Assembly: GCA_947044405.1 (NCBI GenBank)
Contig: CAMRHE010000011.1
Span: 5,252,501-5,316,500 of the forward strand
Origin: Leptodactylus fallax
Lineage: Eukaryota > Chordata > Amphibia > Anura > Leptodactylidae
Direction: 5' to 3'
Length of the DNA stretch: 64,000 bases
Position 1 is the stretch's first letter. Each line of letters opens with the position of its first letter. The notes under the pieces were generated by a model, which was given only the letters and a program-made list of their open reading frames with translations, was not told the DNA's origin and made no database searches. The position numbers and the translations under genes are program-made. This document shows positions 24,061-36,546 of the stretch, piece by piece.

Positions 24061-25766
24061 CACCTTACAGCTCTCAAAAAAGCAGCAAGGGAAAGAATAA
24101 AGAAAATGAAGGATTTCACAGAAAGGAACCAAAATTTGTTAGTTAATAAGGTATATTACAACATTTAATAAAATAACCCAAATGCCGCCACGTTTGATTC
24201 CAAGCCAACTGAAAAAAATTACAATTAAATAAAATTATTTCTTTATATGTTGAAGCTTTTATGGGCAGAAACTGTCTCCTTTTGTCTCATATTTTATTAA
24301 TTTGCTTTGATTATTTGTCAGAGAGGCAGATGATGGAGCTCATTAATCTTCAGAAGTACAGAAAGAAATGAGAGGTGTCAGATCTGGGACTTCCTGTGCC
24401 GTATGGATGAAGCTTCCATTCATAAGAGACATGGGATGTTGGTGTTTGGTGGCTCTCTCGCCAACAAATACTTGCATTCCCCATAATATAACAATCCTGG
24501 AACATCTATTTCTCCTAGAAACTCACAACTAAATTAACACCTGGGTGTTACCAATTGAAGGTATTCCCTTAAATAGTCTAGCACTGTCCAGCCCTTCAAG
24601 AAGTCAAATTCGAGTCCTTTGAGTAGTCCAATTTTTCTAGATTTTCATGCGGAATAACACAGGAATCACACAAGGCAGAATTCTGAGTAAAGATGCTACA
24701 GAATTGTTCTTGCATGGGGAACACATAAGCTAACTGTGAATATCCAACATTTCCAGTTTCCTACGGAGTTTTACAAACTAAACAGTGACATTTACAAGCA
24801 TCTCTTCAATGCTATGGAATGACTTTAATAATAATACATAACGGTAGCGTGTATGGGTCTGCGAGCAAATCTCAGGACAAATCCTATTTCCGTCCATTTT
24901 ACGGTCCGTGCTCACTGACCTCTGTGAACAGGGCTGTAGAGGCATGGGTGGCACATGGATGTCATCCATGTGCCGTTTAATCACAGCCCGACAACATGCG
25001 CACGGTCATGTTTAACTCACTTTACTTGCTTCTTTGCAGTTCTTAGTCAGTTCTCAGTCAAATAAGTTGGATGCTATAATTGTGTTACATTAAGTTTTAT
25101 GAAGTGATCATAAGCTCTTGTATGTATTTATAACCTAACTTGCTTACCACTTACTTACAAGGAAACACAACCCTAAATGTCATTGGATTAATGATGACAG
25201 TTCTAAAGAGGCCTCCAAAGACATGTGATAACTGTAAATGGATGGAAAATTAGTTAGCTCAAAACTAACCTCATAACTTGTTCTTAATAGTGTCTGCAAG
25301 TAAAAAAAAAAAATAAACTGCATCAAACACCAAATACAACAAATTCAAGAACTGTAGAATTTGTGTAATGTTTTCCATCCTAGAATCTCATATTTCCTTA
25401 CTGACTCTGCTTTCAGCCAAGCTGCTGATGTAAAACTCCAAGCCTTAGAGTGTTCTGTTACCATGATAACATGATCATTCGGTGTAAAGATATTCATACT
25501 TTGAAAGCAAATCATGCCCAATATGTTGTTTAAGCCTCATCCTCTAAACACAGATAACACGTAACTCATGTTGTTGTTGCCTCCTTTTCTTTCATAGTTT
25601 CACCTTGGACAACTGTTCACTTTAAATTACTAAATCACTAAAATTAAACAGTTATCGAAGATGGAGATGTCATATAATTTATCATTCATAGAATTACTAG
25701 TGAACATTTGTATTAAAATGGTCACCATACAGACAGCAAGGCAGACACTTCAGCCTGCAAAACACA
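24061..25766. other. Intron 2 stretch with minor repeat pieces
   Basis: Contains the second copy of the 20255-type tail (24215-24318) and an inverted segment near 24880-25010 built around CATGGATGTCATCCATGTGC, also seen near 15960 and 49655. Otherwise unremarkable AT-rich intron. Confidence 0.5.
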
Positions 25767-25770
25767 TTAA

Positions 25771-27340
25771 AGGGAGTCTATCATTGTCCAAGCATCTTTT
25801 TAACTGAAGCCACGTTGGAATAGCCTTTATAAAGGCTATTCTACTCATACCTTTATTTGTCTTCTCCTTGCCGCCATTTTTGCAAAAAAACATTTTCTGC
25901 CTATATGCAAATGATACTCAGGGAGCACAGGGGGCATATACCCCCTGTGCTCCGAGCACACCATCGTCATCCCCTGTTCGCCGCCTCCAGTGCTTCTTAT
26001 TCACGCCCCCCACGTCTTCTGCTCTTCCTCTTCGCTGCGTAAACAGTCAACGCTCCGTCGCTTCCTCTTGTAGGAAGCTAAAGAAAAATGGCCGACAGAG
26101 CATGCCCGAACCTGAAGTGGCAGGACCAACAGCGCATGCACAGGACTTTGACCCCGATGAACACAGCGTCGACTGCTTACTCAGCGAAGAGGAAGAGCAG
26201 AAGATGCGGGGGCGTGAATAAGAAGCACTGGAGGCGAAGAACATGGGATGACGATGATGTGCTTGGAGCACAGGGGGAACGCCGCCTGTTCTCCCTGGCC
26301 ATCATTTGCATATGGGCATTGTGAAAGATACCACTTTGCCAAGCCGATTGGCCTACCTGTGGTCATCCCTCTTACCTTCCACTCACAACCTGTGAGTGCC
26401 AGAGTTCGTAGGATAATATGAAATGAGCTTTATAAATTTGATATATTTATTAACCCGAGTGGGTCGGTACTAGCCACTAACGTATAACGGAATACACATC
26501 AGAGGATGGTCAAGCAAATACAGGTAAAAACAAGGAATACAGTTCATTTGTTCGCTGAGGCCCCACTGCTAGGCCCCAGGGCACTTCCTTAAGTCAGCAA
26601 CACGACATGTGTTTTCACAATTCTCCCAGGATAAGAACTGCCCCTCTCCCTGGTCTGAGACCATATAACTATCCTAGTCTCCTCCCTGTGTGATGTCACC
26701 AGGAGAAGAGGCCCAGCCCTAATTCCTGAGACCAGAAAAGTATGTACAACCATAACTCCTCACCAAATGACGGGCGAGGGGTATGACTTGGTTCGTGGCG
26801 ATGTTCCCATGGCGTAGACACTAGGAATGACCTCCCAGAGCCCCTTGGGTAGAGAGTTCAATGTCTGGACCAAACACAATACCGTGTTTGGACTTGGTGT
26901 GTTCGGTCCAGTCTTGCGCAGCCGAGGAATTTATCGGTGCGACTGTAGAATGCTCCCCTCGGAAAATATCATCATAAAACCATATTTCCTTTTAAGTTCT
27001 ATCCGGAGCCAGTTCGTCTGCTTAGACACATTAGAATACACATACTCTAGGCTCTCCCCTGCTAAGTTAACGAGTTTGACACTTGAATACAAAGCGGGCT
27101 GTGTGGGTGACTGAAGACATTGAGTCTGGGAGAGTCTGGTGAGCAAAGGGTGTGATAACAATCAGCCACAACTGGAATCCATATCTAAAATTAATCCCCC
27201 TGGGCTGGTCCTGTATCACAGGCATAAAACGTTTTTTTGCAAAAACGGCAGTAAGGAGAAGACAAATAAAGTTATCAGTAGAATAGCCTTTATAAACGTG
27301 GTTTCAGTTAAAAAGGTGTTTGGGCAATGATAGACTCCCT
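25771..27340. mobile_element. Long palindromic TTAA MITE, split by a solo LTR
   Basis: TTAA at 25767-25770 and 27341-27344 flank inverted arms starting AGGGAGTCTATCATTG. The arms stay similar for over 100 bp (GGCTATTCTACT, TTTGTCTTCTCCTT, TTTTTGCAAAAAAAC). The centre (about 25925-26310) is a second palindrome pairing GCCTCCAGTGCTTCTTATTC with its reverse. With the 901-bp LTR removed the MITE is about 665 bp. Confidence 0.85.
26320..27220 (-). mobile_element. Solo LTR nested in the MITE
   Basis: The 901-bp insert begins TGTGAAAG and ends TATCACA, giving inverted TGTGA/TCACA tips, and is flanked by the 5-bp duplication GGCAT (26315-26319 and 27221-27225). Removing it rejoins the right arm of the palindrome. 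On the minus strand an AATAAA signal (26446-26451) lies 126 bp from the end, as expected for an LTR. No gag, pol or env sequence remains. It belongs to a different LTR family from the one at 12931, since the two share no obvious sequence. Confidence 0.82.
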
Positions 27341-27540
27341 TTAAGGGCAAAATGCAAGTCTTACAGATTCTGTATAGGTATATAAGGCTGACTATACTAT
27401 CCTTTATGTGCAGAGAATTAAATGGATTGGTTAGCTGGTTCAAACTACTTAACCAATTAAAAAAAGGACTTGTGAAAGTCCAGGAGGAGAACCGTGTCAT
27501 ATCACAGCCATCTTTCATAGGTACAACTAGATGACTTTAA

Positions 27541-28001
27541 ATGGGCACTAACGTTACAGACAATGTAGTCTCAATTAATAGAGCAGGTGATGGAACAAAA
27601 TGCAATATACTCCATTTAAAAATATTACTGTATTCTGCCTGAAACAACTCTCTAATCTTTCTGCCACTAGGTGTCTCCCTACACGATAATTTGTTGTTCA
27701 CTCCCCATTACTAGGGAAGGTCCTTCTTTAGAAACCAACAGGCTCAAGAAAGAACACAGAAAGTGGAGTGGGGGTGGTATGTCTCTCTTCACAGACTCTG
27801 CAAGCAGCTTTCCCAGTTGTACTCATACCTTTCTTTTTCTGTGTCAGGGATTTTTTTAGGTGCATCATAACAAGGATTTTGAGTCTAGTATCCCTGGATC
27901 TCCCATATTATGTTCACTTGGCCTTTTCTCAGCTATGTGGCAAAACAACACATAAATAAAGCAGTGATAGTAATAATGGTGGGGTGGAGTGGCCAGCTAC
28001 T
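27541..28001. mobile_element. Probable TTAA MITE, relative of 37140-37921
   Basis: TTAA at 27537 and 28002 bound a segment that shares ordered blocks with 37140-37921: CTGCCACTAGGTGTCTCC against CTGCCACTGGGTGTCTCC, and a block with AGTATCCCTGGATCTCC against AGTGTTCCTGAATCTCC. Terminal inversion is weak. Confidence 0.5.
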
Positions 28002-28005
28002 TTAA

Positions 28006-29350
28006 ATGTAATTTGGAGTACAGTAAATATGCAGCTTCTCTATACTGAAAGTACAGGTTCTCCATTTTTTATGAAATCTCCAGTAGAAGTAAAGACATAG
28101 CTATCTTAAAAATGCCACATAACAGGGCCATGCATGACATGTGAATAAAATGGGTGCAGTCACTGAATAACTCTTGGCACAAGTTTAAAAAAAACATAGG
28201 TGCTAACAATGCAGATCAACACCCTTCTGCTAGAAGGCCAGCTTGTTTTGCCTAAACTGATAAAGCTCGCTTTTGCTTATAATGATAACATTCATACACA
28301 GCAGCTTACATTGTAGGCTAACAATCTAAGAGTCTTAATGAGAACATCAGGATTCACCTGTGGAAGTCTAGAATATTTTTATCTTTTAAGTAATAGGTAA
28401 CTTTTTTACTTTTATAAAAATATGAAATTGTTGCAAATTTGATGCACCACAATGAGACGTTTTCTGAATCTGTGTAATGAAATTCAAACCCAGTTCATTG
28501 TGATTTTAACTATGTCCTTCTGGACTACTGCAAAAACTTGAGTAGGACTGGCTCTGCTCCAGGACATGGGCATTATTTATGTGTTAAGCTTTGGAAATTG
28601 CCCACTTGAGCTTGTCATCATACTTTACAAACTGTCTGTGGCTTTAGATGATCCCAAAATAGTGACAAATAAGTTGTGAAATTCACAATAGATCTTCAAT
28701 AGGCATAGCTACTAATTCCTCTGTTCTAAGGAGATGGCTCTCACCAGGAAAAGTGTTAACTTTTACAGACATAACCGAAATGATTCAGAGGGTGATGATG
28801 ATAGGGTTTCTAAAAGAAGATTAAAATCCCAGATTTATACTCAGTTGTATATTTGTGAGGGGGAAAGAACACTTTTCCTTGGTCAAGGGCAGCCTTGTAA
28901 AAAGATCAAATAACATCAAACTGCTCAGCTTCAAAAACCCCCGGGAAGAAGCTGCTCTGCAGATATTCTCTTACTAGTACAAAGTCCCTGAAAGATTGCT
29001 TCCTGCAGTGTGAATATCTTGTATATTTAAGATAATAAAGTCGTGGATTATTAATAGCCTCCCACTAGCCTTAAACAGGGGACAGGAAGAAGCAGACACC
29101 ATGGAAATAATAAGGCCTGAGGACTAGATCAAGCTTTGCACATTCTTGGATTATTCAATTGGCTTTTTTCAGATAAAAATATTGTATTGGGTATATAATA
29201 GCTATAAATTTCTATAACTGAAGTTGTTTACAGTTTATCTGTAATTGCCTGCAAACATATTAGAGTTGTTCAGAAGTGCTTTAAAAAGCATACTAGACCT
29301 AAAGATGACTGAAACAGTAACAAGAATATATAATGTTGGCACTTAATTTA
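28006..29350. other. Intron 2 stretch, nothing recognised
   Basis: AT-rich unique-looking intron. No inverted ends, long open frame or familiar repeat block. Confidence 0.5.
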
Positions 29351-29927
29351 CAGCCCCAAATACAAAAATGTTGGTATGCTGTGTGAAATGTAAAGAAAAC
29401 AGGAATGCTATGATTTGGAAATCTCATAACCATTATCTTATTCACAACAGAACACATATCAGAAGTTCAAAATTAGACATTTTGCCATTTTGTTTTTTCA
29501 ATTATCTCATTTACAAATTTATGGCCGCAACAGATCTCAAAGTGGGAACAGGGTTAACAAAAAGCCAGAATAGTAAGTGGTACTAATGAAAATAACAGCT
29601 GGACTGTCAATTTTCAAGTCACATGACTGTATATAATAAGACCATGTTAGAGAGACAGAGTCTCTCAGAAGCAAAGATGGTCAGAGGTTCACCAAACTGT
29701 GAAAAACTGTATCTTACAATTATGGAGCAATTTCAAAAAAATAGTACTCAACCTAAAACTGCAAAAACTATGAATATACCAATATCCACAGTACTAATAT
29801 CATCAAAAAATTCTGAGAATTTGAAGAAATCCATGTGGAAAGGAACAAGGCTGAGAGTCAAAATTGGATGCTGCCTTCAAAACAGGCCTGAATTGATAAT
29901 ACAAATCAGTGCATGGGCTCAGGAATA

Positions 29928-31546
29928 CAGTCATATGAAAAAGTTTGGGCACCCCTATTAATCTGAATCATTTTTAGTTCTAAATATTTGGGTGTTTGCA
30001 ACAGCCATTTCAATTTGATATATCTAATAACTGATGGACACAGTAATATTTCAGGATTGAAATGAGGTTTATTGTACTAACAGAAAATGTGCAATATGCA
30101 TTAAACCAAAATTTGATCGGTGCAAAAGTATGGGCACCTCAACAGAAAAGTGACATTAATATTTAGTAGATCCTCATTTTGCAAAAATAACAGCCTCTAG
30201 TCGCTTCCTGTAGCTTTTAATCAGTTCCTGGATCCTGGATGAAGGTATTTTTGACCATTCCTCTTTACCAAACAATTCCAGTTCAGTTAAGTTTGATGGG
30301 CGCCGAGCATGGACAGCCCGCTTCAAATTATCCCACAGATGTTCAATGATATTCAGGTCTGGGGACTGGGATGGCCATTCCAGAACATTGTAATTGTTCC
30401 TCTGCATGAATGCCTGAGTAGATTTGGAGCTGTGTTTTGGATCATTGTCTTGCTGAAATATCCATCCCCGGTGTAACTTCAAATTCGTCACTGATTCTTG
30501 TACATTATTCTCAAGAATCTGCTGATACTGAGTTGAATCCATGCAACCCTCAACTTTAACAAGATTCCCGGTGTCGGCACTGGCCACACAGCCCCAAAGC
30601 ATTATGGAACCTCCACCAAATTTTACAGTGGGTAGCAAGTGTTTTTCTTGGAATGCTGTGTTTTTTTGACGCCATGCATAACGCCTTTTTGTATGACCAA
30701 ACAACTCAATCTTTGTTTCATCAGTCCACAGGACCTTCTTCCAAAATGAAGCTGGCTTGTCCAAATGTGCTTTTGCATACCTCAGGCGACTCTGTGGCGT
30801 GCTTTCAGAAACAGCTTCTTTCGCATCATTCTCCCATACAGCTTCTCCTTGTGCAAAGTGTGCTGTATTGTTGGCCGATGCACAGTGACACCATCTGCAG
30901 CAAGATGATGCTGCAGCTCTTTGAAGGTGGTCTGTGGATTGTCCTTGACTGTTCTCACCATTCTTCTTCTCTGCCTTTCTGATATTTTTCTTGGTCTGCC
31001 ACTTCTGGGTTTAACAAGAACTGTCCCTGTGGTCTTCCATTTCCTTACTATGTTCCTCACAGTGGAAACTGACAGGTTAAATCTCTGAGACAACTTTTTG
31101 TATCCTTCCCCTGAACAACTATGTTGAACAATCTTTGTTTTCAGATCATTTGAGAGTTGTTTTGAGGAGCCCATGATGCCACTCTTCAGAGGAGATTCAA
31201 ATAGGAGAACAACTTGCAATTGGCCACCTTAAATACCTTTTCTCATGATTGGATACACCTGGCTATGAAGTTCAAAGCTCAGTGAGGTTACAAAACCAAT
31301 TTTGTGCTTCAGTAAGTCAGTAAAAAGTAGTTAGGAGTATTCAAATTAATAAAATGGTCAAATTTTGATTTAATGCATATTGCACATTTTCTGTTAGTAC
31401 AATAAACCTCATTTCAATCCTGAAATATTACTGTGTCCATCAGTTATTAGATATATCAAATTGAAATGGCTGTTGCAAACACCCAAATATTTAGAACTAA
31501 AAATGATTCAGATTAATAGGGGTGCCCAAACTTTTTCATATGACTG
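29928..31546 (-). mobile_element. Tc1 transposon with 189-bp terminal inverted repeats
   Basis: Ends CAGTCATATGAAAAAG are inverted and flanked by TA (29926-29927 and 31547-31548). The inverted repeats, 29928-30116 and 31358-31546, differ at only a few sites. Total length is 1619 bp, the usual size for an autonomous Tc1. It inserted into the older element at 29351-32755, which is therefore the earlier of the two. Confidence 0.95.
30174..31174 (-). pseudogene. DD34E Tc1 transposase with one frameshift
   Basis: From the ATG at 31174, MGSSKQLSNDLKTKIVQHSC opens a paired-like helix-turn-helix domain, with the linker VKPRSGRPRKISE. The frame meets a stop right after KARHRVA near 30782. The rest continues in another frame from RYAKAHLDKPASFWKK, with [13 protein letters not shown] and SPDLNIIEHLW. 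The spacing from the second Asp to the Glu is 34 residues. The C-terminus ends RLEAVIFAK, typical of the group. Apart from that single shift and no other visible stops, the gene is close to whole, which fits a fairly young insertion. Confidence 0.92.
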
Positions 31547-31607
31547 TACTTCCAGAAATCATTGTCTGTAAACACAGTTCGCTGTGTAGTCCACAAATGC
31601 AAGTTAA

Positions 31608-32099
31608 AGGGGTATTCCCATGAACATAATCATATTTGTAGATAATTAAAAGTTAAACATGTTTGCAAATATAAGTAGTTAAAAATTCTGCAGAGTTTAA
31701 AAATATTTCTCTAACCTTCTTAGTGGTGACAGTCTGTTGTCGTGATCGGTTGCCAATGGATATGACCACAAATGCAGAAACTTTGTATGGTCTGGGACTT
31801 GCCAGGAACCCAGCTATGATTTTCTTATTATAGCTGGGTTATCAGGCAGGGACACTACATGTATCACAAGATATCCCGGCCACAATAAGGAAATCATGGC
31901 TGATTTTCTGACCTTAGAAAGGTCCTGCATTCATGGTCGTATCCATTGGCAACCGATCAAGACAACAAATTATGGCCACAAGATATTTAGAGAAAATCTG
32001 TAAAACGCTGCAAAATGTTAAATTAATTATATTTGCAAAAATGTTTAAGTTTTAATTATCTACAAATATAAAAATGGTTATGTTTGTGGGAATATCCCT
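31608..32099. mobile_element. T2/Kolobok-like MITE inside the old Tc1-like element
   Basis: Ends AGGGGTATTCCCATGAACAT and, inverted, AGGGATATTCCCACAAACAT, between TTAA copies at 31604-31607 and 32100-32103. Removal rejoins the transposase fragment ATGCAAGTTAAA with GCTGTATCATTG. The 492-bp unit is palindromic for at least 100 bp from each end. Confidence 0.85.
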
Positions 32100-32789
32100 T
32101 TAAAGCTGTATCATTGAAAGAAGCAGCAACATACCAATATAATCCAGAAACGTTGCTGTCTTCTCTGGGTTAAAGATTATTTAAAATGGAGTCAAAATAG
32201 AAAACTGTTCTGGGGTCAGATGAATCAAAATTTGAACTACGTTATGAAAACCAAGTCCTGTGGACTCAAGATGAGAGGAACCATCCAATGCTCTGATGCT
32301 ATGCGGTTGCATTAGTGTCTATGGCATGGGCAACTTACACATTTTGAAAGGTACCATCCATGCTTAGCATTATATAGAGGTCTTAAAACAGCATATGCTC
32401 TTATCCAGACAATGTCTCTTTCAGAGAAGGCCTTGCATATTTCAGCAAGACAATGCAAACTACATCCATCACAACAGTATGGCTTCACAGAAGAAGATGC
32501 CTGCCTGCAGTCCAGACCTTTTACCAATGTAAGATATTTGCCACATTATGAAAAAAAAATCCAGCAAACACAACCCAGGACTGTTGAGCAACTAGAATCC
32601 TACATTAGACAAGAATGGGACAACATTCATCTTCCAAGACTCCAGCAACTGGTCTCTTCACTTCCTAGATGTTTACTAATTGCTGTCAAAAAGAAGAGGG
32701 GGTGCTACACAATGGGAGACATGGTCCTATCACAACTTTTTTTGAGATGTTTTGCTGTCTTCTCTAAATGAGATAAGGAAAAACGTACG

Positions 32790-33560
32790 TTGTGTTGAGC
32801 GTGTACAGAGCCTTAATAGTACAGCGCTGTAATGTCGCTAGCACAGGATCAGTGCCTGCGGCATTACTTCAGGCACTCGGCTGTAAAGCACAGCATCCTC
32901 CGACTCAGCGTATTAACCTCAATAGCAATCATGGCAACCAGGAGGTCAAGGGTAAGAGCGCCACCCCTCAGATTCCTGGCGATAAGATCACAGGGTCCAA
33001 GGAGTTGCCGTGGCAACCAGGAGGTCAGTGCACCTATGCCCACACATAGTGAGCCTATGTACGAAGTGTTACAATATTGTGTATTGCAGTACATTACACT
33101 GGGAATCAGAGATCCCAGGTTCAAGTCCCCCTTGTGGGACAGATAAAAAGTATAAAAAAAATAAACAAATAAAACTTGTTAGGTATCCCCATGTGTGTAT
33201 AAGTCCTCACTATAAAAAAAATAGGGCTACTTATCCTGTACAGTGAATGCTCTAAAAATATATATATACTACAATGCGCAAATATTTTGGTCACCTTGCT
33301 TTCACCAAAAATAGCAATAAAAAGTGTTCAAAAAGTCATATGTACTAAACATTTTTACCAATTATAAGTACAACTTGCCCTGCAAATAAAGAGCCTTTAC
33401 ATATTTCCGTCAACAAAACAGTAAAAAAAGTTATAGGTGTCAGAATGAGGTGACCCCAGGAAAATCCTTCATTTTCAAAAAATTACATTTTATTTGTAAA
33501 AGCTGTAACACATATGTTCATAATATGCTCATATGCGCCAAACACAAGTGTATAAAGTAC
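32790..33560. repeat. Frog-type interspersed repeat fragment
   Basis: Contains GCCTTAATAGTACAGCGCTG, TGCCTGCGGCATTACTTC, then GGTTCAAGTCCCCCTTGTGG and, further on, AGTTATAGGTGTCAGAATG. Blocks recur at 20064-20240 and 60130-60160, so it is a dispersed family. The inverted ends are not both present. I infer a decayed non-autonomous DNA transposon. Confidence 0.5.
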
Positions 33561-35290
33561 AGTTTTGTGCCAGTCCCTCGCCAGGACTGGCAAATGAACG
33601 TCCCACTGCTGTGATGTTATCACCTGCTCGATTAAATCTTGCGCATGTGCAGTATGCATTTGTAGTGTTCGGTGTATATGAGCTTACAGCTCATATGTAG
33701 CTATGCATTGCAGCATCTTTACCAGATGATGATATCACAGCAGCTGGACTATTGTTTCTACTGGCCAGGGGGTGTTACTCCTCTTCTACTGTTGTAACAC
33801 TGAATTTACCAGACAGCGTTTCTGCACTGTTAACATGTCATCTTCATCTTTACTGACCCTGAAGTGATGTGGCACCTGTGAGAAAGGTATGTCTCCTAGT
33901 CAGAATCTTCTTCTTCCCTTTTTTGATAAGTTGGATGAGAACAGGGAGCAGAGGAGATAAACGTGAAAGAATAATTTGGGGGGCGTGCAAGATTCCCATG
34001 GCCATGATGAGTCAGCAAAAAAGTGGAACAGATGATGTCTTTGCCCTTGATAGGTCTGTTGCAGACAGAACCTGGCAACCAGTTCAGGGTACTAAGGTGA
34101 CATCAGAGGAAGAGAGTGGTGGCAACGGTAATAGTAATGATTCCAGTCAATGTGCAGGTCCAACATGAAAATTTGCTGTGGCCGTGCAGAAACAAATATA
34201 GGAACTACATCTCTGTGTACTCACATGAATAGACATTACCAGATGATTTCAGAAAATAGAAATCGGCAGTTGCACTGGCAGGGAAAATGAAAAAGACCAT
34301 CCTACTACTCCTCTCTGTGATCTTCCTCATAATTTGGTTGCAACCACACCTAGCACATGGTTGTCATTGTCATCACTGTCTGCTTCCCCTCCACCTCCAT
34401 TCTATCAGGCATGCATAAGAAATGGAAACAGGAAATATGTGCCCAGTCATCCAGCCGTTATAACTTGCACCTGGCCAAGTTGTTGGCGGTGCAGTCCTTG
34501 TCGTGCCGTATCACTTTGTGGATTCCACTGCTTATCGCCAACTGATGGCTCAGCCTCAAAGGAGGACACCAAGCTGCTAATATTTCTCTATGAAAGCGGT
34601 CACAGTTTATATTGTCATTTGTGAGCCTCTCCTTGAAACTGTAACAGTGGTAAAAGGTGCATGCCACCATCGACATTTGGAGCAGAAAATATGGGCAGGC
34701 ATAATACATGGCATTCATGGCCCACTGTTTTAAGGCCACAGTCCAGAAGAACAACAAGGCCAGGTACTAGCACTGACACCACCTCATTTGTGAAGGCCCG
34801 GTTCCAACATCAGGTAGGGCCCATGTGTTTCATCTGATTTCTCCTCACCGAAACCCTTCCCACCCCCAACTTCACTAGGGCAAGCTGTTGGTCCCACTCC
34901 TCATTCCATGTTTTATGGGAGTAAGGTGAATCGTACATGGAATGGCACATGCCAGAGTGTCTTTGTAAGCAGGAGGAGGCCACCAAAATTGTCAGCAGGG
35001 ACAACCGTACCTTCAGTGAGGTCATCCTTTTAATATATATGCTACAGGAAACAAACTCATGCAATAAAAGGATGGAAGAACAACTTCCACCACTTGGTCA
35101 AAGTCACTACCCTGGGGTGGTGCAAGAGAAATTTGAGGAGAATGAAGGACTGCGTCTGGGTCATTGTGGTAGAGGACTCAGGACTTCTATATTAGAGATC
35201 AAGAAAGAGGAGCAGGCTAACCCTTATTTATTTCAAGATGATGATGATCATGATGATGACGACAAGGATCATAATGGCTAAGAGGGCCAA
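33561..35290. other. Unidentified, partly coding-like stretch in intron 2
   Basis: Several plus-strand frames of 90-115 codons follow one another here (33869-34168, 34334-34624, 34937-35281), the last ending in an Asp-rich tail (DDDDHDDDDKDHNG). They overlap no conserved motif I know, change frame and lack splice sites. A decayed transposon open frame is possible, but I cannot name a family and see no terminal repeats. Confidence 0.3.
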
Positions 35291-36546
35291 CAATGGCAGG
35301 TGCCTAGATCTGTGCACACCCTGTATGCTTTGTTGCTCGTATAGTAGAAAACATATTATTGGATTTCTGTGCTTTTATAATGTGTATATAGCAAAATGTG
35401 AGCATTTTCCCTGATTTCCAAAGAGAGGCAAAATTGACATATTATCGAGACAGACTTTATACCCAGCTTGACTGACAGTGTGCCACAAATTTTTCATGAA
35501 ATTCTGTAATTGTCACTCATCCAACACAAAGTTTATTTAAAAGCCTATTGTTCTCTTTCCAACTGGCAGGCAGTTCAGGTATGCTGACAATTTGCTACTG
35601 TATCTGTAGTTGCCCGTGCCATAATAACAAAATAAAACAAAAAATCCCCACTATTGCTTCTCCCAATAAGAAAGCCATGTTGGTGCAGCATTCTGCTCCC
35701 ATAAAGGGAAAATTTGTGGTCTTTTTTTTTTTCACTTCTTCATCACTTTTCAACCAGGCACCCTGCCACAATTTTTTCTTCATAATAACAAACCTGTTGC
35801 ACTAAACTGGCTAATTTTCGTATAAAATATAACCACCATGTGTATGAAAAGAAAAAAACAGGGGAGAATCATTCCCCAAAACTAACAGCTAATTTTCGGA
35901 GTGTTTCAAATGTTACGAAGTATAAAAAAGTGGCAGAGCAGTGTTTGACTAAACTAGCAGTTTGTATCCAGTGCTTACCATCTTTTTTCCCATAGACATA
36001 CAAGTCGCTGTCACTTTGACATAACTTTGGCTGTATTTGCCTTAGAGAGCTAGAAATTGGTTAGATAGAGTCCTAGGAGCCCTGACAGTGTCATACACTA
36101 TGTTATAAGACATTATAAACTCTGATATGTGACAAACTAATGTGACCCAAAACAAATCCTTGTACCAAATCACCCAAACCTGAAACTAAACAAATCTTCA
36201 AAGGTTCACCCATCTCTACTTGTAATTATTGGTAGACTCCCTCCCAAAGAAGGATTATCTAATGTATTTAGGGTAGTGCTTTATGTTTGGCACTCCATTG
36301 TCATCAAAATATTAGATAAAAGGCGCAGGGGCCCTTATAAATGTTCGTGGACAAGGTCCAGCATTGCCTGTTTATGCCTCTGTGGTCAGTCATACACAAA
36401 CACAAAACCACTGAATGTGTTAGTAACATTAGTAATTGTCAATTCTGACATTTCGTAAAGTAGTACCTAACAAATTTTTCATCCGCTACTCATTAAAATG
36501 TGTAGTGCATTATTAAAAACAAGCGAACATGAGAAATAAAACTTAC
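35291..36546. other. Intron 2 end before exon 2, nothing recognised
   Basis: AT-rich intron with T and A runs. No repeat ends or exon-like frame were found before the exon 2 donor. Confidence 0.5.

Larger units (their letters stand above)
29677..32720 (+). pseudogene. Transposase remnant of the old Tc1-like element
   Basis: After the nested Tc1 (29928-31546) and MITE (31608-32099) are set aside, the pieces align in order with a Tc1-like transposase. The N-terminal helix-turn-helix region starts at MVRGSPNCEKLY; the catalytic first motif reads FWGQMNQ where WSDES is expected; the second region shows ISARQCKLHPS where QQDNAKPH is expected; and the C-terminus PRTVEQLESYIRQEWDNIHL is well kept. 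Stop codons and frame changes occur throughout, and catalytic acids are lost, so this is long dead. Confidence 0.8.
29351..32755 (+). mobile_element. Old Tc1-like element, right end lost, with two nested insertions
   Basis: The left end reads TA then CAGCCCCAAATAC with ATGCTGTGTGAAATGTAAA just inside, as in a Tc1-like family common in fish and amphibian genomes. Its coding sequence runs in pieces: an N-terminal block beginning MVRGSPNCEKLYLTIMEQFQ (about 29677-29925), then after the nested Tc1 a short piece (31549-31603), then after the nested MITE the C-terminal half (32104-32720). The terminal repeat expected beyond 32755 is not visible. Confidence 0.8.

Noticed and set aside
33118..33128. 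GGTTCAAGTCC, a tRNA B-box-like string
   Set aside because: No A box or cloverleaf can be formed around it; it belongs to a dispersed repeat.
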